From NCBI GenBank assembly GCA_023384415.1, contig JAHDWJ010000036.1:1-52320 (forward strand): a DNA stretch of 52,320 nucleotides, written 5' to 3'. The translations under genes and the position numbers were made by a program. The DNA comes from Anaerolineae bacterium. GTDB lineage: Bacteria; Chloroflexota; Anaerolineae; Promineifilales; Promineifilaceae. The notes under the pieces are model-generated. The model made no database searches and was not told the origin of the DNA. It was given only the letters and a program-made list of their open reading frames with translations. Below, piece by piece: positions 1 through 8,184 of the stretch. The first letter of the stretch is position 1. Every line of letters starts with the position of its first letter.

Positions 1-9
1 TGTTCCACC

Positions 10-1422
10 TTAGTTTTGGCTAATCGTGGTCTTGACAATGGGGTCAACTATACCCCCTGTATCCTCAAAAGGAATGAGAAGACGGTGCCCCCCTGGGCGA
101 TTTAATACAGCAAAATGGAGATGATCGCCACACATGAATCCTGAGCGTCCTGTATACCCTATTAACTGACCTCTTTGTACCTGATTGCCGGGTTGAACAG
201 TTGCCCCATTTTGGCGTAGGTGAACATAATAAGACACTTGGTTATCAGGGTGTTGTATGGCAATAAAATTTGCGTAAATTTGATAACTTCGGTTGCAGGC
301 AAAAAGCGTATTATGTTGAACCACCTGTATTACACGTCCAGGTCTGGCGGCAACAACTCGTCTATTAATTGGTAGAACAAAATCATAGGCCGGGTTTTGA
401 ATTCCAGGTGAATTTGTATTATGATCAATGCGGCTGAGCAGATAAGATTCCCCTCCAGTATAAGGCAATTTATAGCCCGCAGAGGATCCCCCACCCAGAA
501 GACGGTTAGTATCGCACAAACCTTGCCCTCCCGTTGCTGTATAACAGGGTACAGGCCAATTTGGATTAGGGTTTTGGTTTAATGCAGCACGAGTTGTGTA
601 GTTTGTGTTGAATAAAACGGTACCCGGACCATCCATGTCCCAAAAGATTACACAACGATTCGTTGCTTGTTGTGAAACAATATTATAAGTATGGCCTGGG
701 CGCGAAAGTTGTGCTCTTACAGTTTGACCAGATAAATTATTAGCGCATACTTCCAAGTTAATTCGCTCACCATTGTTGTCAAAAAACAATCGGCTGCTTG
801 GGTTGCCAGAGAAAACGATTGGCCCGGAAGGAGGAGTGGGTGTGGGAGATGACGGTACGTATACCAATTTTAACCCATCTCCCGCAATTAAGCGGTAAGG
901 ATTATCTGAGGTTTGAGCAGGCATTGATATCGTATCGCTAGTTCCAGCGTTTAACAATCGGCGTCCTAAAAGTACCCAACCTGAACCGGGTACATTTGGG
1001 TTACATTTGCCCTGATTTTGGTCAATTGTGGCTAACAAACTACCATTAAAGTAATATCGTGCTTGGGTTGTAATGTTTGCATTATGTGTGTAATTTGGAA
1101 TAAAGGCGTAGATGTCATAATGGCCTGCAACAATTACATTTGGATTCCAATCATTTACCCCAGCGCTTGAATTTGTGTCATTTGTGCGCCAATAAATAAC
1201 TTTAGTATGATCAGGGTTAGCAGAACAGTACACTGTGTTGTTTACCCAGATACCTTGCCCACTTGATCCCCAGGTAAACATATAGTTTCGTGGCATGACA
1301 ATAATGTCATCCACCATTGGCGAAGCAGAGTATGCCCGATCTGATGGGTTTTGACCCAACAAGAATGCAAAGGTACCTATTAAGAAAAAAGAAACAAAGA
1401 ACGGCCAATACTTTTTGTTCAT
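10..1422 (-). CDS. Secreted M23-family metallopeptidase with golvesin-like domain
   Basis: A 470-residue exported protein. Residues 1-30 form a signal peptide (basic start, hydrophobic core, cleavage near AYSA). Residues about 75-190 resemble the golvesin C-terminal / xanthan-lyase-like beta domain. The last about 140 residues are an M23 (LytM-type) peptidase domain: an Asp in PAYDF, a YYVHL segment and the HLH zinc motif in CGDHLHFAV. The first zinc histidine is not in its usual spacing, since DHNT lies well before the Asp. M23 enzymes cut peptidoglycan cross-bridges, so an extracytoplasmic role in wall turnover is likely. AAGGAG stands before the ATG. The gene is AT-richer than the rest of the window and has no GCGGCCGC copies, which suggests recent acquisition. 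Confidence 0.8.
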   Translation of the reverse strand: MNKKYWPFFVSFFLIGTFAFLLGQNPSDRAYSASPMVDDIIVMPRNYMFTWGSSGQGIWVNNTVYCSANPDHTKVIYWRTNDTNSSAGVNDWNPNVIVAGHYDIYAFIPNYTHNANITTQARYYFNGSLLATIDQNQGKCNPNVPGSGWVLLGRRLLNAGTSDTISMPAQTSDNPYRLIAGDGLKLVYVPSSPTPTPPSGPIVFSGNPSSRLFFDNNGERINLEVCANNLSGQTVRAQLSRPGHTYNIVSQQATNRCVIFWDMDGPGTVLFNTNYTTRAALNQNPNPNWPVPCYTATGGQGLCDTNRLLGGGSSAGYKLPYTGGESYLLSRIDHNTNSPGIQNPAYDFVLPINRRVVAARPGRVIQVVQHNTLFACNRSYQIYANFIAIQHPDNQVSYYVHLRQNGATVQPGNQVQRGQLIGYTGRSGFMCGDHLHFAVLNRPGGHRLLIPFEDTGGIVDPIVKTTISQN

Positions 1423-1720
1423 GTGAATGATCTCCTTATAGTACTATGGCGTACTGACATTCCCGCTGTTAGCGTAAATTGGTGCCACCTCTGGAAATAT
1501 CAATAAAGCCTGGTTGTTTTACCAGGCATTTTATTCATCAATGCCTGCTATTTATATAGCTGTCCGTTCTATAGTTCTTACACCAAAATATGAAGACTTT
1601 TCGAAAATCGCCTATTACTTTAGTCCTATGACAACTATCTTCATTGTTTTTAGTATGCAAATATGTCAGCAATTCAAAATGTGAAGGTTATGGTGTGGGA
1701 ATTGGATAGATGACTAATTT
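1423..1720. other. AT-rich intergenic stretch, no gene seen
   Basis: This block separates the divergent M23 and helicase genes. It holds the M23 ribosome-binding site and one strong hairpin at 1508-1527, described separately. No coding potential was recognised. Confidence 0.6.
1508..1535. terminator. Intrinsic terminator-like hairpin
   Basis: GCCTGGT (1508-1514) pairs with ACCAGGC (1521-1527) around a 6-base loop, followed by ATTTTATT on the plus strand and by TTTATT on the minus strand. It is therefore bidirectional in form. No gene ends next to it; on the minus strand it would lie upstream of the M23 gene. Confidence 0.55.
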
Positions 1721-1758
1721 GTTTGCCGTTCGTCCAAAGTGACCCCTGTTGCATTTGT

Positions 1759-1787
1759 TTGACAAAACAAAATGAGTGTAGAATTTT
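1759..1787 (+). promoter_or_regulatory. Possible promoter of the helicase gene
   Basis: A perfect -35 hexamer TTGACA lies at 1759-1764. The -10 is poor: TAGAAT at 1779 has too short a spacer and AATTTT at 1782 has the right spacing. It would place the start of a leader of about 155 bases before the helicase gene. Confidence 0.35.
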
Positions 1788-1811
1788 TGTGTTTTGGCAG
1801 GCAGGGGTGGC

Positions 1812-1894
1812 GCGGCCGCGACAAATCAGCTATACTCCCTCTCGCGGCCGCAAACCCATTTGCGGCTTTTATTTTGTCAGGCCCCCGGTGGGCC
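1812..1894 (+). promoter_or_regulatory. Leader with mutually exclusive hairpins (candidate attenuator)
   Basis: GCGGCCGCGA (1812-1821) is exactly complementary to TCGCGGCCGC (1842-1851). The second arm overlaps the 5' arm of a terminator: GCCGCAAA (1847-1854), loop CCCA, TTTGCGGC (1859-1866), then TTTTATTTT. A second hairpin, GGCCC (1880-1884) with GGGCC (1890-1894), is followed by GCTTATTTTTT. Forming the first pair would break the terminator. This is the layout of transcription attenuation, although the arms are also copies of the dispersed octamer. Confidence 0.5.
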
Positions 1895-1950
1895 GCTTAT
1901 TTTTTCGGGCTGAGAGTGCGACTTGGCTCAGTGAGAGTCAAGGAGACCTC

Positions 1951-3168
1951 GTGAATTTCGAATCATTTAATCTAGACCCACGCCTAATGAAGGCGATTCA
2001 AGCCATTGGCTTTACCACCCCCACCCCTATTCAACAACAAGCGATCCCCGTTGTCCGGCAAGGCAAGGACGTTTTAGGGCTGGCCCAAACTGGCACCGGT
2101 AAAACGGCTGCCTTTATCTTGCCTATCTTGCAGCGGCTGCTCACCGGGCCAACCCGCCAGACCCGCGCCCTCGTCGTTGCCCCTACCCGTGAATTGGCGG
2201 AGCAGATTTACCAGACCAGCGTACAGTTGGCCCGCTTTACCAACATTCGCAGCGCGGCTGTTTATGGCGGGGTGGGGAAAGGGCCACAGGTCGCGGCCGC
2301 GCAGCGAGGCACCGAAATTATCATCGCCTGCCCTGGCCGTTTGCTCGACCTTATCAATGAACGGCAGGTAGACCTCTCCAAAGTAGAAGTGTTGGTGCTG
2401 GATGAGGCTGATCGCATGTGTGACATGGGGTTCCTGCCCGACATCCGCCGCCTGCTCAAACATGTGCCGGCCCAGCGGCAAACCCTTTTCTTCTCCGCCA
2501 CCATGCCCGAAGATATCCGGGTGCTGGCCCAGGAAATCCTCAAAAACCCAACCCGGGTGCAGGTAGACATCATCGCTCCGGCCAAGACGGTGGCCCACGC
2601 CCTGTTCCCGGTGAGCCAGACGTTAAAAACGAAGCTGGCTTTGACGATGTTGGAGACGATGCGGATGGGGCGGGTGTTGATCTTTACCCGCACCAAACAT
2701 CGTGCCCGAAATTTGGCCGGTACGCTGCTCAAACAGGGGTACCGGGTGGCTGCCTTACAGGGCAATATGTCCCAAAACAAGCGGCAAGAGGCGTTAAACG
2801 GGTTCAAGGATGGCAAATATGACATTCTGGTCGCCACTGACATCGCCGCCCGGGGAATTGATGTCAGCGAAATCAGCCATGTCATCAACTTTGATATGCC
2901 CGATACGGTAGATGCGTATACCCATCGTATTGGCCGGACAGGACGAGCCAAACAGAGCGGGGAAGCGTTTACCTTCACATCCCCCGATGATGAGACGATG
3001 GTGCGGGCGATTGAACGGGTGCTGGGCAGTCGCATTGAGCGGCGGCATTTACCAGGGTTTGATTACAGCAGCGGTACGGCCGAACCTAAAAACGACAGAC
3101 CGGTTTCCCGTCCCTCGGCTCGCCCAACCCAATCGCCCCCACGCGGCCGCGCCTACGCCCGCCAATAA
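1951..3168 (+). CDS. DEAD-box ATP-dependent RNA helicase (RhlE-like)
   Basis: A 405-residue ATP-dependent RNA helicase. The start is the GTG at 1951, because AAGGAG lies at 1940-1945 and the protein then begins with the family's Q motif; the longer frame upstream is leader. Motifs in order: Q motif (FNLDPRLMKAI), Walker A AQTGTGKT with Lys51, PTRELA, DEAD, SAT, and HRIGRTGR near the end of the RecA2 domain. The last about 35 residues are a short Pro/Arg-rich tail that probably contacts RNA. Such helicases remodel mRNA and ribosome precursors and are often cold-induced. The structured leader fits condition-dependent expression. Confidence 0.93.
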   Translation: MNFESFNLDPRLMKAIQAIGFTTPTPIQQQAIPVVRQGKDVLGLAQTGTGKTAAFILPILQRLLTGPTRQTRALVVAPTRELAEQIYQTSVQLARFTNIRSAAVYGGVGKGPQVAAAQRGTEIIIACPGRLLDLINERQVDLSKVEVLVLDEADRMCDMGFLPDIRRLLKHVPAQRQTLFFSATMPEDIRVLAQEILKNPTRVQVDIIAPAKTVAHALFPVSQTLKTKLALTMLETMRMGRVLIFTRTKHRARNLAGTLLKQGYRVAALQGNMSQNKRQEALNGFKDGKYDILVATDIAARGIDVSEISHVINFDMPDTVDAYTHRIGRTGRAKQSGEAFTFTSPDDETMVRAIERVLGSRIERRHLPGFDYSSGTAEPKNDRPVSRPSARPTQSPPRGRAYARQ

Positions 3169-3176
3169 TGCCGTGA

Positions 3177-3202
3177 GGGGGGCGTATAGCTATATGCCCC
3201 CC
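3177..3202. terminator. Long GC-rich hairpin after the helicase gene
   Basis: GGGGGGC (3177-3183) pairs with GCCCCCC (3196-3202), and the inner GTATA/TATAT also pair. It begins 8 bases after the helicase stop but has no T-run after it, so it may act as an mRNA 3' stabiliser or a weak terminator. Confidence 0.45.
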
Positions 3203-3213
3203 AAAATTGTTGG

Positions 3214-3231
3214 CAAAACAGCCCTGTTTTG
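3214..3231. repeat. Short perfect hairpin CAAAACA/TGTTTTG
   Basis: CAAAACA (3214-3220), four-base loop, TGTTTTG (3225-3231). It follows the GC-rich hairpin at 3177-3202 and could form part of the same transcript end. Confidence 0.4.
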
Positions 3232-3277
3232 TTAGATCGGCTGGTGAAGGGCAAAAATGTAGGCTATACTTTTCCCC

Positions 3278-3318
3278 ATTGTTCACCCATTGGCCCCGGC
3301 CCTGTTTTGGTGAACAAT
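3278..3318. promoter_or_regulatory. 10-bp inverted repeat upstream of the antiporter operon
   Basis: ATTGTTCACC (3278-3287) and GGTGAACAAT (3309-3318) are perfect inverted copies 21 bases apart. A -10-like TATACT at 3265-3270 would start transcription next to the left arm. It could be an operator or a leader hairpin for the mrp operon. Confidence 0.4.
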
Positions 3319-3322
3319 CATT

Positions 3323-3445
3323 TCATCCCAAACGCCGTATCTGGTTTGCACCTGGCTGAACAAAAGCATAATCACCTGTTTTAAGCGTGTAAGTACGGTT
3401 ATGACGCTCGATTTTGCCAGCCAGGGTTACGTTAGAGGCTTTCAT
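3323..3445 (-). pseudogene. Cupin-like fragment (about 40 codons)
   Basis: The minus strand reads ATG to TGA for 40 residues, with AAAGG before the ATG. The segment TLKTGDYAFVQPGANQIR is close to the second metal motif of cupins, in which GDYxFVxPG is followed by HQIRN; here the His position is Asn. A whole cupin needs at least twice this length and a GXXXHXH motif, which is absent. I read it as the tail of a decayed or moved cupin gene that now forms the upstream region of the mrp operon; the open frame could also be chance. Confidence 0.3.
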
Positions 3446-5735
3446 GCTTTTGCCTTTCATCGTTCTATCAGGCTTGATTGCTGCCCCGTTTGCTCCCCTG
3501 GTGGTCCGGGCAGCCAAAACCCGTGCCGGTTGGGTCATCGCCCTACTGCCGGCCCTCATCGTGGCCTACCTGGCTGCCCAACTCCCCCTGGTATTGACGG
3601 GTCAAGTTATAGAAGCTGAATGGCCTTGGGTGCCCAGCCTGGACCTGACTCTGGCTTTTCGCCTGGATGGGTTAGGGCTGCTGTTTGCTCTGCTCATCAG
3701 CGGCATTGGCACCTTGATCGCTATTTATGGCGGCTCTTACCTCAAAGGACACCCCGATTTAGGCCGCTTTTTTCTCTACCTGCTTGTCTTCATGGCGGCC
3801 ATGTTAGGGGTGGTCCTCTCTGATAATCTGCTGGCCCTGTTTGTTTTTTGGGAGATGACCAGCATCTCATCCTATCTGCTCATCGGTTTTAACCATGACC
3901 AGGAAGCCTCCCGCAAAGGAGCGTTGAAAGCTCTGCTCATCACCGGGTTGGGGGGGCTGTTTATGCTGGCCGGGTTTGTTTTGCTGGGAGAGATGGGGGG
4001 CAGTTATACCATTAGCCAACTGCCTACCACCCTATCCACCATGCCGCTCTACCTGCCGATGTTGATTTTGGTATTGATTGGGGCGTTTACCAAGAGTGCC
4101 CAATGGCCGTTCCACATCTGGCTGCCTGATGCCATGCAGGCCCCTACTCCGGTTAGCGCGTATCTCCATTCGGCTACGATGGTGAAGGCTGGGGTGTTTC
4201 TTCTGGCCCGGCTCTCTCCTGTTTTGGCAGATACCCCAGCCTGGCTCTATCTGGTTTCTGGCTTTGGCCTGATCACGATGGTTGCCGGGGGGATTCTGGC
4301 CCTCAAGCAAAGCGACCTCAAAGCGATTTTGGCTTATACCACCATTGGCTGGCTAGGGACGTTGGTGATGCTGCTGGGGTGGGGTGGTCACTATGCCGTT
4401 GAGGCGGCTATGGTGGGGGTATTGACCCATGCTCTGTATAAAGGGGCGTTGTTTATGCTCGCCGGGGGGATTGATCATGAGACGGGGACGCGAGATATTC
4501 ATTTGTTGGGTGGGCTGCGCCGGTTGATGCCTGTTTCGGCGGTGTTGACGGCCGCGGCCGCACTCTCTATGGCCGGTATCCCCCTGCTGTTAGGGTTCGT
4601 GGCCAAAGAGCTGCTCCTGGAAGCGGCCTTACATACCGGCTATCCTGATTGGTTAGGTTGGTTGGCGGTGGTGGCGGTTGTTTTAGCCAGCCTGCTCAAC
4701 GTGGCTATTGCTTTACGGCTCTCTTATGGGGTTTTCTTCGGGCCAGAGCGTTACCCAAAGCGGGAAGGGTATAAGCTGCATGATCCCTATCCGGCGATGC
4801 TGTTGGGGCCGGCCGTTCTGGTTGTTCTTTCGCTGCTATTTGGGGTGTGGCCGGGGGGGCTGAATGGGATGATCGCTCAGGCCAGTGGGGCTGTTTTAGG
4901 GGAATCGCTTACGGTGAAATTGTCCTTGTGGCATGGGATCAACCTGGCCCTCATCTTGAGTCTGACGGCGATTGCCTTGGGGGTAGGGGTCTATCTGGTT
5001 TATGGGCGTGTGGCTAATGGGGTGAACCGGGTGCTGCGGCCCACCTTTAACAATGCGTATGAGATGACCCTAGCCGGGATGCTGAGTGGGGCCGGCCGGC
5101 TGACCGGGAAAATTCAGCATGGCTATTTGCGCTATTATTTGATGGTGATTTTGGTCGTCGGCGCGGCCGCGGTGGGGCAGGCGATGATCCGGTACGCCGG
5201 CACTCTGTTTAGCCGGCCTGATTTGGGAAACATTCAGGCTTATGAAATTATGATCGGGGTGCTAACCATTACCGCTATTGTCATGATCGCCCGGACCGAT
5301 GACCGGTATACAGCCATCGTTTTGCTGGGGGTTGTCGGGGCCCTTATCTCGCTCATCTTTGTTTTGTTTAGTGCCCCTGATCTGGCTTTAACCCAACTGT
5401 TGATTGAGACCTTAATGGTCATCGTCTTTTTGCTCGTCTTCCACTTTCTGCTCCGCGACTTCCCTGACCACACCTCAACTTTTGACCGCAAACGGGATTT
5501 GCTCATCTCATTGGTGGTGGGCGCGGCCGCGTTTGGCCTCGTCTTATTGGCGATCAACATACCTGGAGACCCTACAATAACAGACTACTTTGTTGCCAAC
5601 AGCTACACTGAAGCAAATGGGCTAAACATCGTCAACGTCATTTTGGTTGATTTCCGCAGCCTGGATACTCTGGGCGAAATTTCCGTTCTGGCTATCGCCG
5701 GCGTTGGCATCTACGCCCTGCTGCGCGGAAAGTAA
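3444..5735 (+). CDS. mrpA: Na+/H+ antiporter subunit A (MrpA/MnhA, with MbhD/E-type tail)
   Basis: The large proton-pumping subunit of an Mrp antiporter, 763 residues from ATG 3444 (AGAGG at 3434-3438). The first about 500 residues are the NuoL-like membrane domain with the conserved Glu in FVFWEMTSISSYLLIGF and the Lys/His-rich stretch around TKSAQWPFHIWLPDAM and HSATMVKAG. A tail of about 180 residues follows, carrying an MbhD-like (DUF4040) and an MbhE-like segment, as usual in MrpA. It exchanges Na+ (or another monovalent cation) for H+ across the membrane together with subunits B-G, which follow directly. The operon supports salt, pH and proton-motive-force homeostasis. Confidence 0.93.
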   Translation: MLLPFIVLSGLIAAPFAPLVVRAAKTRAGWVIALLPALIVAYLAAQLPLVLTGQVIEAEWPWVPSLDLTLAFRLDGLGLLFALLISGIGTLIAIYGGSYLKGHPDLGRFFLYLLVFMAAMLGVVLSDNLLALFVFWEMTSISSYLLIGFNHDQEASRKGALKALLITGLGGLFMLAGFVLLGEMGGSYTISQLPTTLSTMPLYLPMLILVLIGAFTKSAQWPFHIWLPDAMQAPTPVSAYLHSATMVKAGVFLLARLSPVLADTPAWLYLVSGFGLITMVAGGILALKQSDLKAILAYTTIGWLGTLVMLLGWGGHYAVEAAMVGVLTHALYKGALFMLAGGIDHETGTRDIHLLGGLRRLMPVSAVLTAAAALSMAGIPLLLGFVAKELLLEAALHTGYPDWLGWLAVVAVVLASLLNVAIALRLSYGVFFGPERYPKREGYKLHDPYPAMLLGPAVLVVLSLLFGVWPGGLNGMIAQASGAVLGESLTVKLSLWHGINLALILSLTAIALGVGVYLVYGRVANGVNRVLRPTFNNAYEMTLAGMLSGAGRLTGKIQHGYLRYYLMVILVVGAAAVGQAMIRYAGTLFSRPDLGNIQAYEIMIGVLTITAIVMIARTDDRYTAIVLLGVVGALISLIFVLFSAPDLALTQLLIETLMVIVFLLVFHFLLRDFPDHTSTFDRKRDLLISLVVGAAAFGLVLLAINIPGDPTITDYFVANSYTEANGLNIVNVILVDFRSLDTLGEISVLAIAGVGIYALLRGK

Positions 5736-5736
5736 C

Positions 5737-5798
5737 AGTAACCGGTCAGCACTCATCAGTAAGCAGTTCAACTCGAAACCTGAAACCTGAAACTAACC
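5737..5798 (+). repeat. Word-like spacer ending in CCTGAAA copies before mrpB
   Basis: The spacer contains near-repeated words (CAGTAA, CATCAGTAAGCAG) and then two CCTGAAA units (from about 5778) directly before the mrpB ATG. No Shine-Dalgarno sequence is present. The same heptamer stands before the start codons at 44567 (minus) and 47692. Confidence 0.6.
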
Positions 5799-6224
5799 AT
5801 GGATTCACTAATTGTCCGAACGGCAACGAAAACGATATTGCCCCTGCTGCTCATGTTTGCCATTTTTTTATTTTTGCGTGGGCATAATGAGCCGGGTGGG
5901 GGGTTTATTGGCGGATTGGTTGCGGCCGCGGCCATCATTCTCTTAGCGGTATCTGGCGGTGTGCGTCATGCGGAAACGGTTACCACCCGGCAGACGGCTC
6001 AACGAATGATGGCCGTTGGCCTATTATTGGCCTGGTTGACCGCGGTAGGGCCCATTTTATGGGGCAAACCCCTGCTTTATGGATATTGGCCTCCTGGCTG
6101 GGAGATTCTCGGGATAGGCAAGCTAGGGACACCACTCTTGTTTGATTTAGGCGTATTTTTCGTGGTCATTGGCATGACCCTCTTAGTCGTTTTACAGCTT
6201 GTAGACAGGGTAGAGAAAAGGTAA
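5799..6224 (+). CDS. mrpB: Na+/H+ antiporter subunit B (MrpB/MnhB)
   Basis: A 141-residue membrane protein with four predicted helices and the family motif GHNEPGGGFIGGL near residue 28. It matches MnhB, a structural subunit of the Mrp complex, in full length. It lies 63 bases after mrpA and 4 bases before mrpC. No Shine-Dalgarno sequence is visible before the ATG, because the preceding bases are CCTGAAA repeats; translation may rely on an unstructured leader. Confidence 0.93.
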   Translation: MDSLIVRTATKTILPLLLMFAIFLFLRGHNEPGGGFIGGLVAAAAIILLAVSGGVRHAETVTTRQTAQRMMAVGLLLAWLTAVGPILWGKPLLYGYWPPGWEILGIGKLGTPLLFDLGVFFVVIGMTLLVVLQLVDRVEKR

Positions 6225-6228
6225 ACCT

Positions 6229-6573
6229 ATGGCGTTAATGATGGCCCTTATCGTGGGCACCTTGTTTGCGACCGGAACCTATATGGTCCTGCGGCGCAAT
6301 ATCGTAAAAATGATTATTGGCCTGGGTTTGTTGAGCCACGCCGCCAATTTACTCCTCTTTACGATGGGGGGATTGCAGCGAGGGGCCCCGCCGTTACTCG
6401 GTGAAGGGGGGGCGAAACCCGAACTGATGGCCGATCCTGTGCCCCAGGCGCTCATTTTGACGGCTATTGTAATCGGTTTTGGGGTGATGGCCTTTGTGTT
6501 GGTGTTGGGGTATCGCACCGTGCAAGAGACCCACGCTGATGATCTGGATGATTTGCGGACAACGAGCAAATGA
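6229..6573 (+). CDS. mrpC: Na+/H+ antiporter subunit C (MrpC/MnhC, NuoK-like)
   Basis: A 114-residue, three-helix membrane protein homologous to NuoK. The segment IIGLGLLSHAANLLLFTMGG and the second helix PVPQALILTAIVIGFGVMAF are typical of MnhC. It packs between the A and D subunits of the antiporter. Its stop codon overlaps the mrpD start (ATGA), so the two are translationally coupled. Confidence 0.93.
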   Translation: MALMMALIVGTLFATGTYMVLRRNIVKMIIGLGLLSHAANLLLFTMGGLQRGAPPLLGEGGAKPELMADPVPQALILTAIVIGFGVMAFVLVLGYRTVQETHADDLDDLRTTSK

Positions 6574-8117
6574 TAGAACATTTCCTTGCCCTCCCGGTGA
6601 TGATACCGCTGGTTACAGCGGTTTTGATTTTTTTCCTCCGCAGTCGGACGCAGGGGATAAAGGTTGTTTCCCTGGTTGGTTCTGGGGTGGCCTTGCTGCT
6701 GGCCCTGGTTTTGTTAGGCCAGGTAGCCAATGGGGAGGTTGTGGCGGTGCAGATGGCTGGCTGGAAAGCCCCCGCAGGCATTACTTTGGTGCTGGACCCC
6801 CTCAGCGGTATCATGTTGGCTTTGGCGACGCTGACGGGGCTGGTTGTACAGATTTATGCCTGGGGCGGTGGTCTGCCACGCGGCCGCGAACCGATGAGCT
6901 TCTATATCCTTTACCAATTTTTGCTCATGGGAGTCTGCGGGGCCTTTCTAACAGGGGATTTGTTCAACCTGTTCGTCTTCTTTGAGGTCATGCTCATTAG
7001 CTCCTTTGGCCTGATGACTCTGGGCAGCACCCGCGCCCAATTAGAAGGGGGGCTAAAATATGTGGTCATCAACATGGTCTCCTCGATTTTATTCCTCAGC
7101 TCCCTGGGCATCGTTTATGGCACCACCGGCACCCTCAACATGGCCGATCTGTCGGTCAAACTGGCGGCACAAAGCTCACCGGCCGTGACGGCTGTTTTAG
7201 CCATGCTGTTTTTAGTCTCTTTTGGCATCAAAGCCGGGCTGTTCCCCCTCTTTTTCTGGCTGCCTGATTCTTACCATACCCCACCTCCAGTCATCACCGC
7301 CCTTTTTGCCGGGCTGCTGACAAAGGTGGGGGTATATGCCTTGATTCGGGTGTTTACCCTGATATTCCTTCAGGACACTGACTTTACACATGGGTTAATT
7401 TTGGTCATTGCCGGGTTGACGATGTTTATTGGGGTGCTGGGCGCGGCCGCGCAAAACAACATTCGCCGCATCCTCTCCTTCCATATCATCAGCCAGATTG
7501 GGTATATGGTGATGGGGTTAGGGCTGTTCACCCCCCTGGCTTTGGCCGGGGCCATCCTCTTCGTGGCCCACAACATCCTGGCTAAAACAGCCCTCTTCCT
7601 GGTAAGCGGTATCATCGAACATAACTGGCACACAGACGATCTGAAAAAGCTAGGCGGCTTGCTGCGAACTTCTCCCTGGCTGGCCGTTTTATTTATGGTG
7701 CCCGCCCTCACCCTGGCTGGGCTGCCCCCGCTGTTTGGTTTTTTCAGCAAATATGCCCTGCTGCGGGCCGGTTTAGAAACGGAGCAATATTTCATTGTCT
7801 TCGTTAGTCTGGTGGTCAGCGTATTGACCCTTTTCTCCATGATGAAAATCTGGAACGAAGCGTTTTGGAAACCATCTCCAGACGTGATGGAGTCTCCAGG
7901 CCAGCCAACGCCACGAACGATGCTCTTTTCCCTGGCGTTTCTGGGAGTGTTATGTATCCTGTTTGGGGTGTTTGCGGAAAATGTGTATGAGCTGGCACAC
8001 CAGGCGGCCGCGGTGGTGTTGAACCCAGAGCTTTATCAGACGGCGGTATTATCAGATTCAATAGATCCAGATTTGCTTAAGAGCTATCCGCAGATTAGCG
8101 CAGATTTTGGGGATTAG
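6570..8117 (+). CDS. mrpD: Na+/H+ antiporter subunit D (MrpD/MnhD, NuoN-like)
   Basis: The second ion-translocating subunit, 515 residues with about 14 predicted membrane helices. It shows the conserved helix-5 Glu in NLFVFFEVMLISSFGL, the Lys/Pro segment IKAGLFPLFFWLPDSYHTPPP and a LLTKVGVYALIR helix. These are the charged positions that carry protons in complex-I-like antiporters. It starts within the mrpC stop codon. A gap of 96 bases, holding half of a dispersed palindrome and a 21-bp exact repeat, separates it from mrpE. Confidence 0.93.
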   Translation: MIEHFLALPVMIPLVTAVLIFFLRSRTQGIKVVSLVGSGVALLLALVLLGQVANGEVVAVQMAGWKAPAGITLVLDPLSGIMLALATLTGLVVQIYAWGGGLPRGREPMSFYILYQFLLMGVCGAFLTGDLFNLFVFFEVMLISSFGLMTLGSTRAQLEGGLKYVVINMVSSILFLSSLGIVYGTTGTLNMADLSVKLAAQSSPAVTAVLAMLFLVSFGIKAGLFPLFFWLPDSYHTPPPVITALFAGLLTKVGVYALIRVFTLIFLQDTDFTHGLILVIAGLTMFIGVLGAAAQNNIRRILSFHIISQIGYMVMGLGLFTPLALAGAILFVAHNILAKTALFLVSGIIEHNWHTDDLKKLGGLLRTSPWLAVLFMVPALTLAGLPPLFGFFSKYALLRAGLETEQYFIVFVSLVVSVLTLFSMMKIWNEAFWKPSPDVMESPGQPTPRTMLFSLAFLGVLCILFGVFAENVYELAHQAAAVVLNPELYQTAVLSDSIDPDLLKSYPQISADFGD

Positions 8118-8143
8118 CCTGGAAAAAATTTGCGCCGATCTCG

Positions 8144-8171
8144 TTCGTGTTAATTCGTGTCATTCGTAGCC
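8144..8171. repeat. Half copy of the TTCGTG/CACGAA dispersed palindrome
   Basis: TTCGTGTTAATTCGTGTCA and the following bases match one arm of the palindrome seen complete at 18738-18802 and degenerate at 39441-39502. The opposing arm is missing here. It lies inside the mrp operon between subunits D and E. Confidence 0.6.
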
Positions 8172-8184
8172 AAAAGTTCTTTGG

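Noticed and set aside
2262..3035. Long open frame opposite the helicase gene
   Set aside because: It lies antisense to conserved helicase motifs, has no ribosome site and gives no recognisable protein.
3177..3202. Clear intrinsic terminator after the helicase gene
   Set aside because: The stem is strong, but AAAATTG follows instead of a T-run, so it is listed only as a hairpin with low confidence.
5240..5560. Open frame opposite mrpA
   Set aside because: Antisense to conserved MbhD/E-type helices; Ser/Lys-rich composition is an artefact of the complementary strand.
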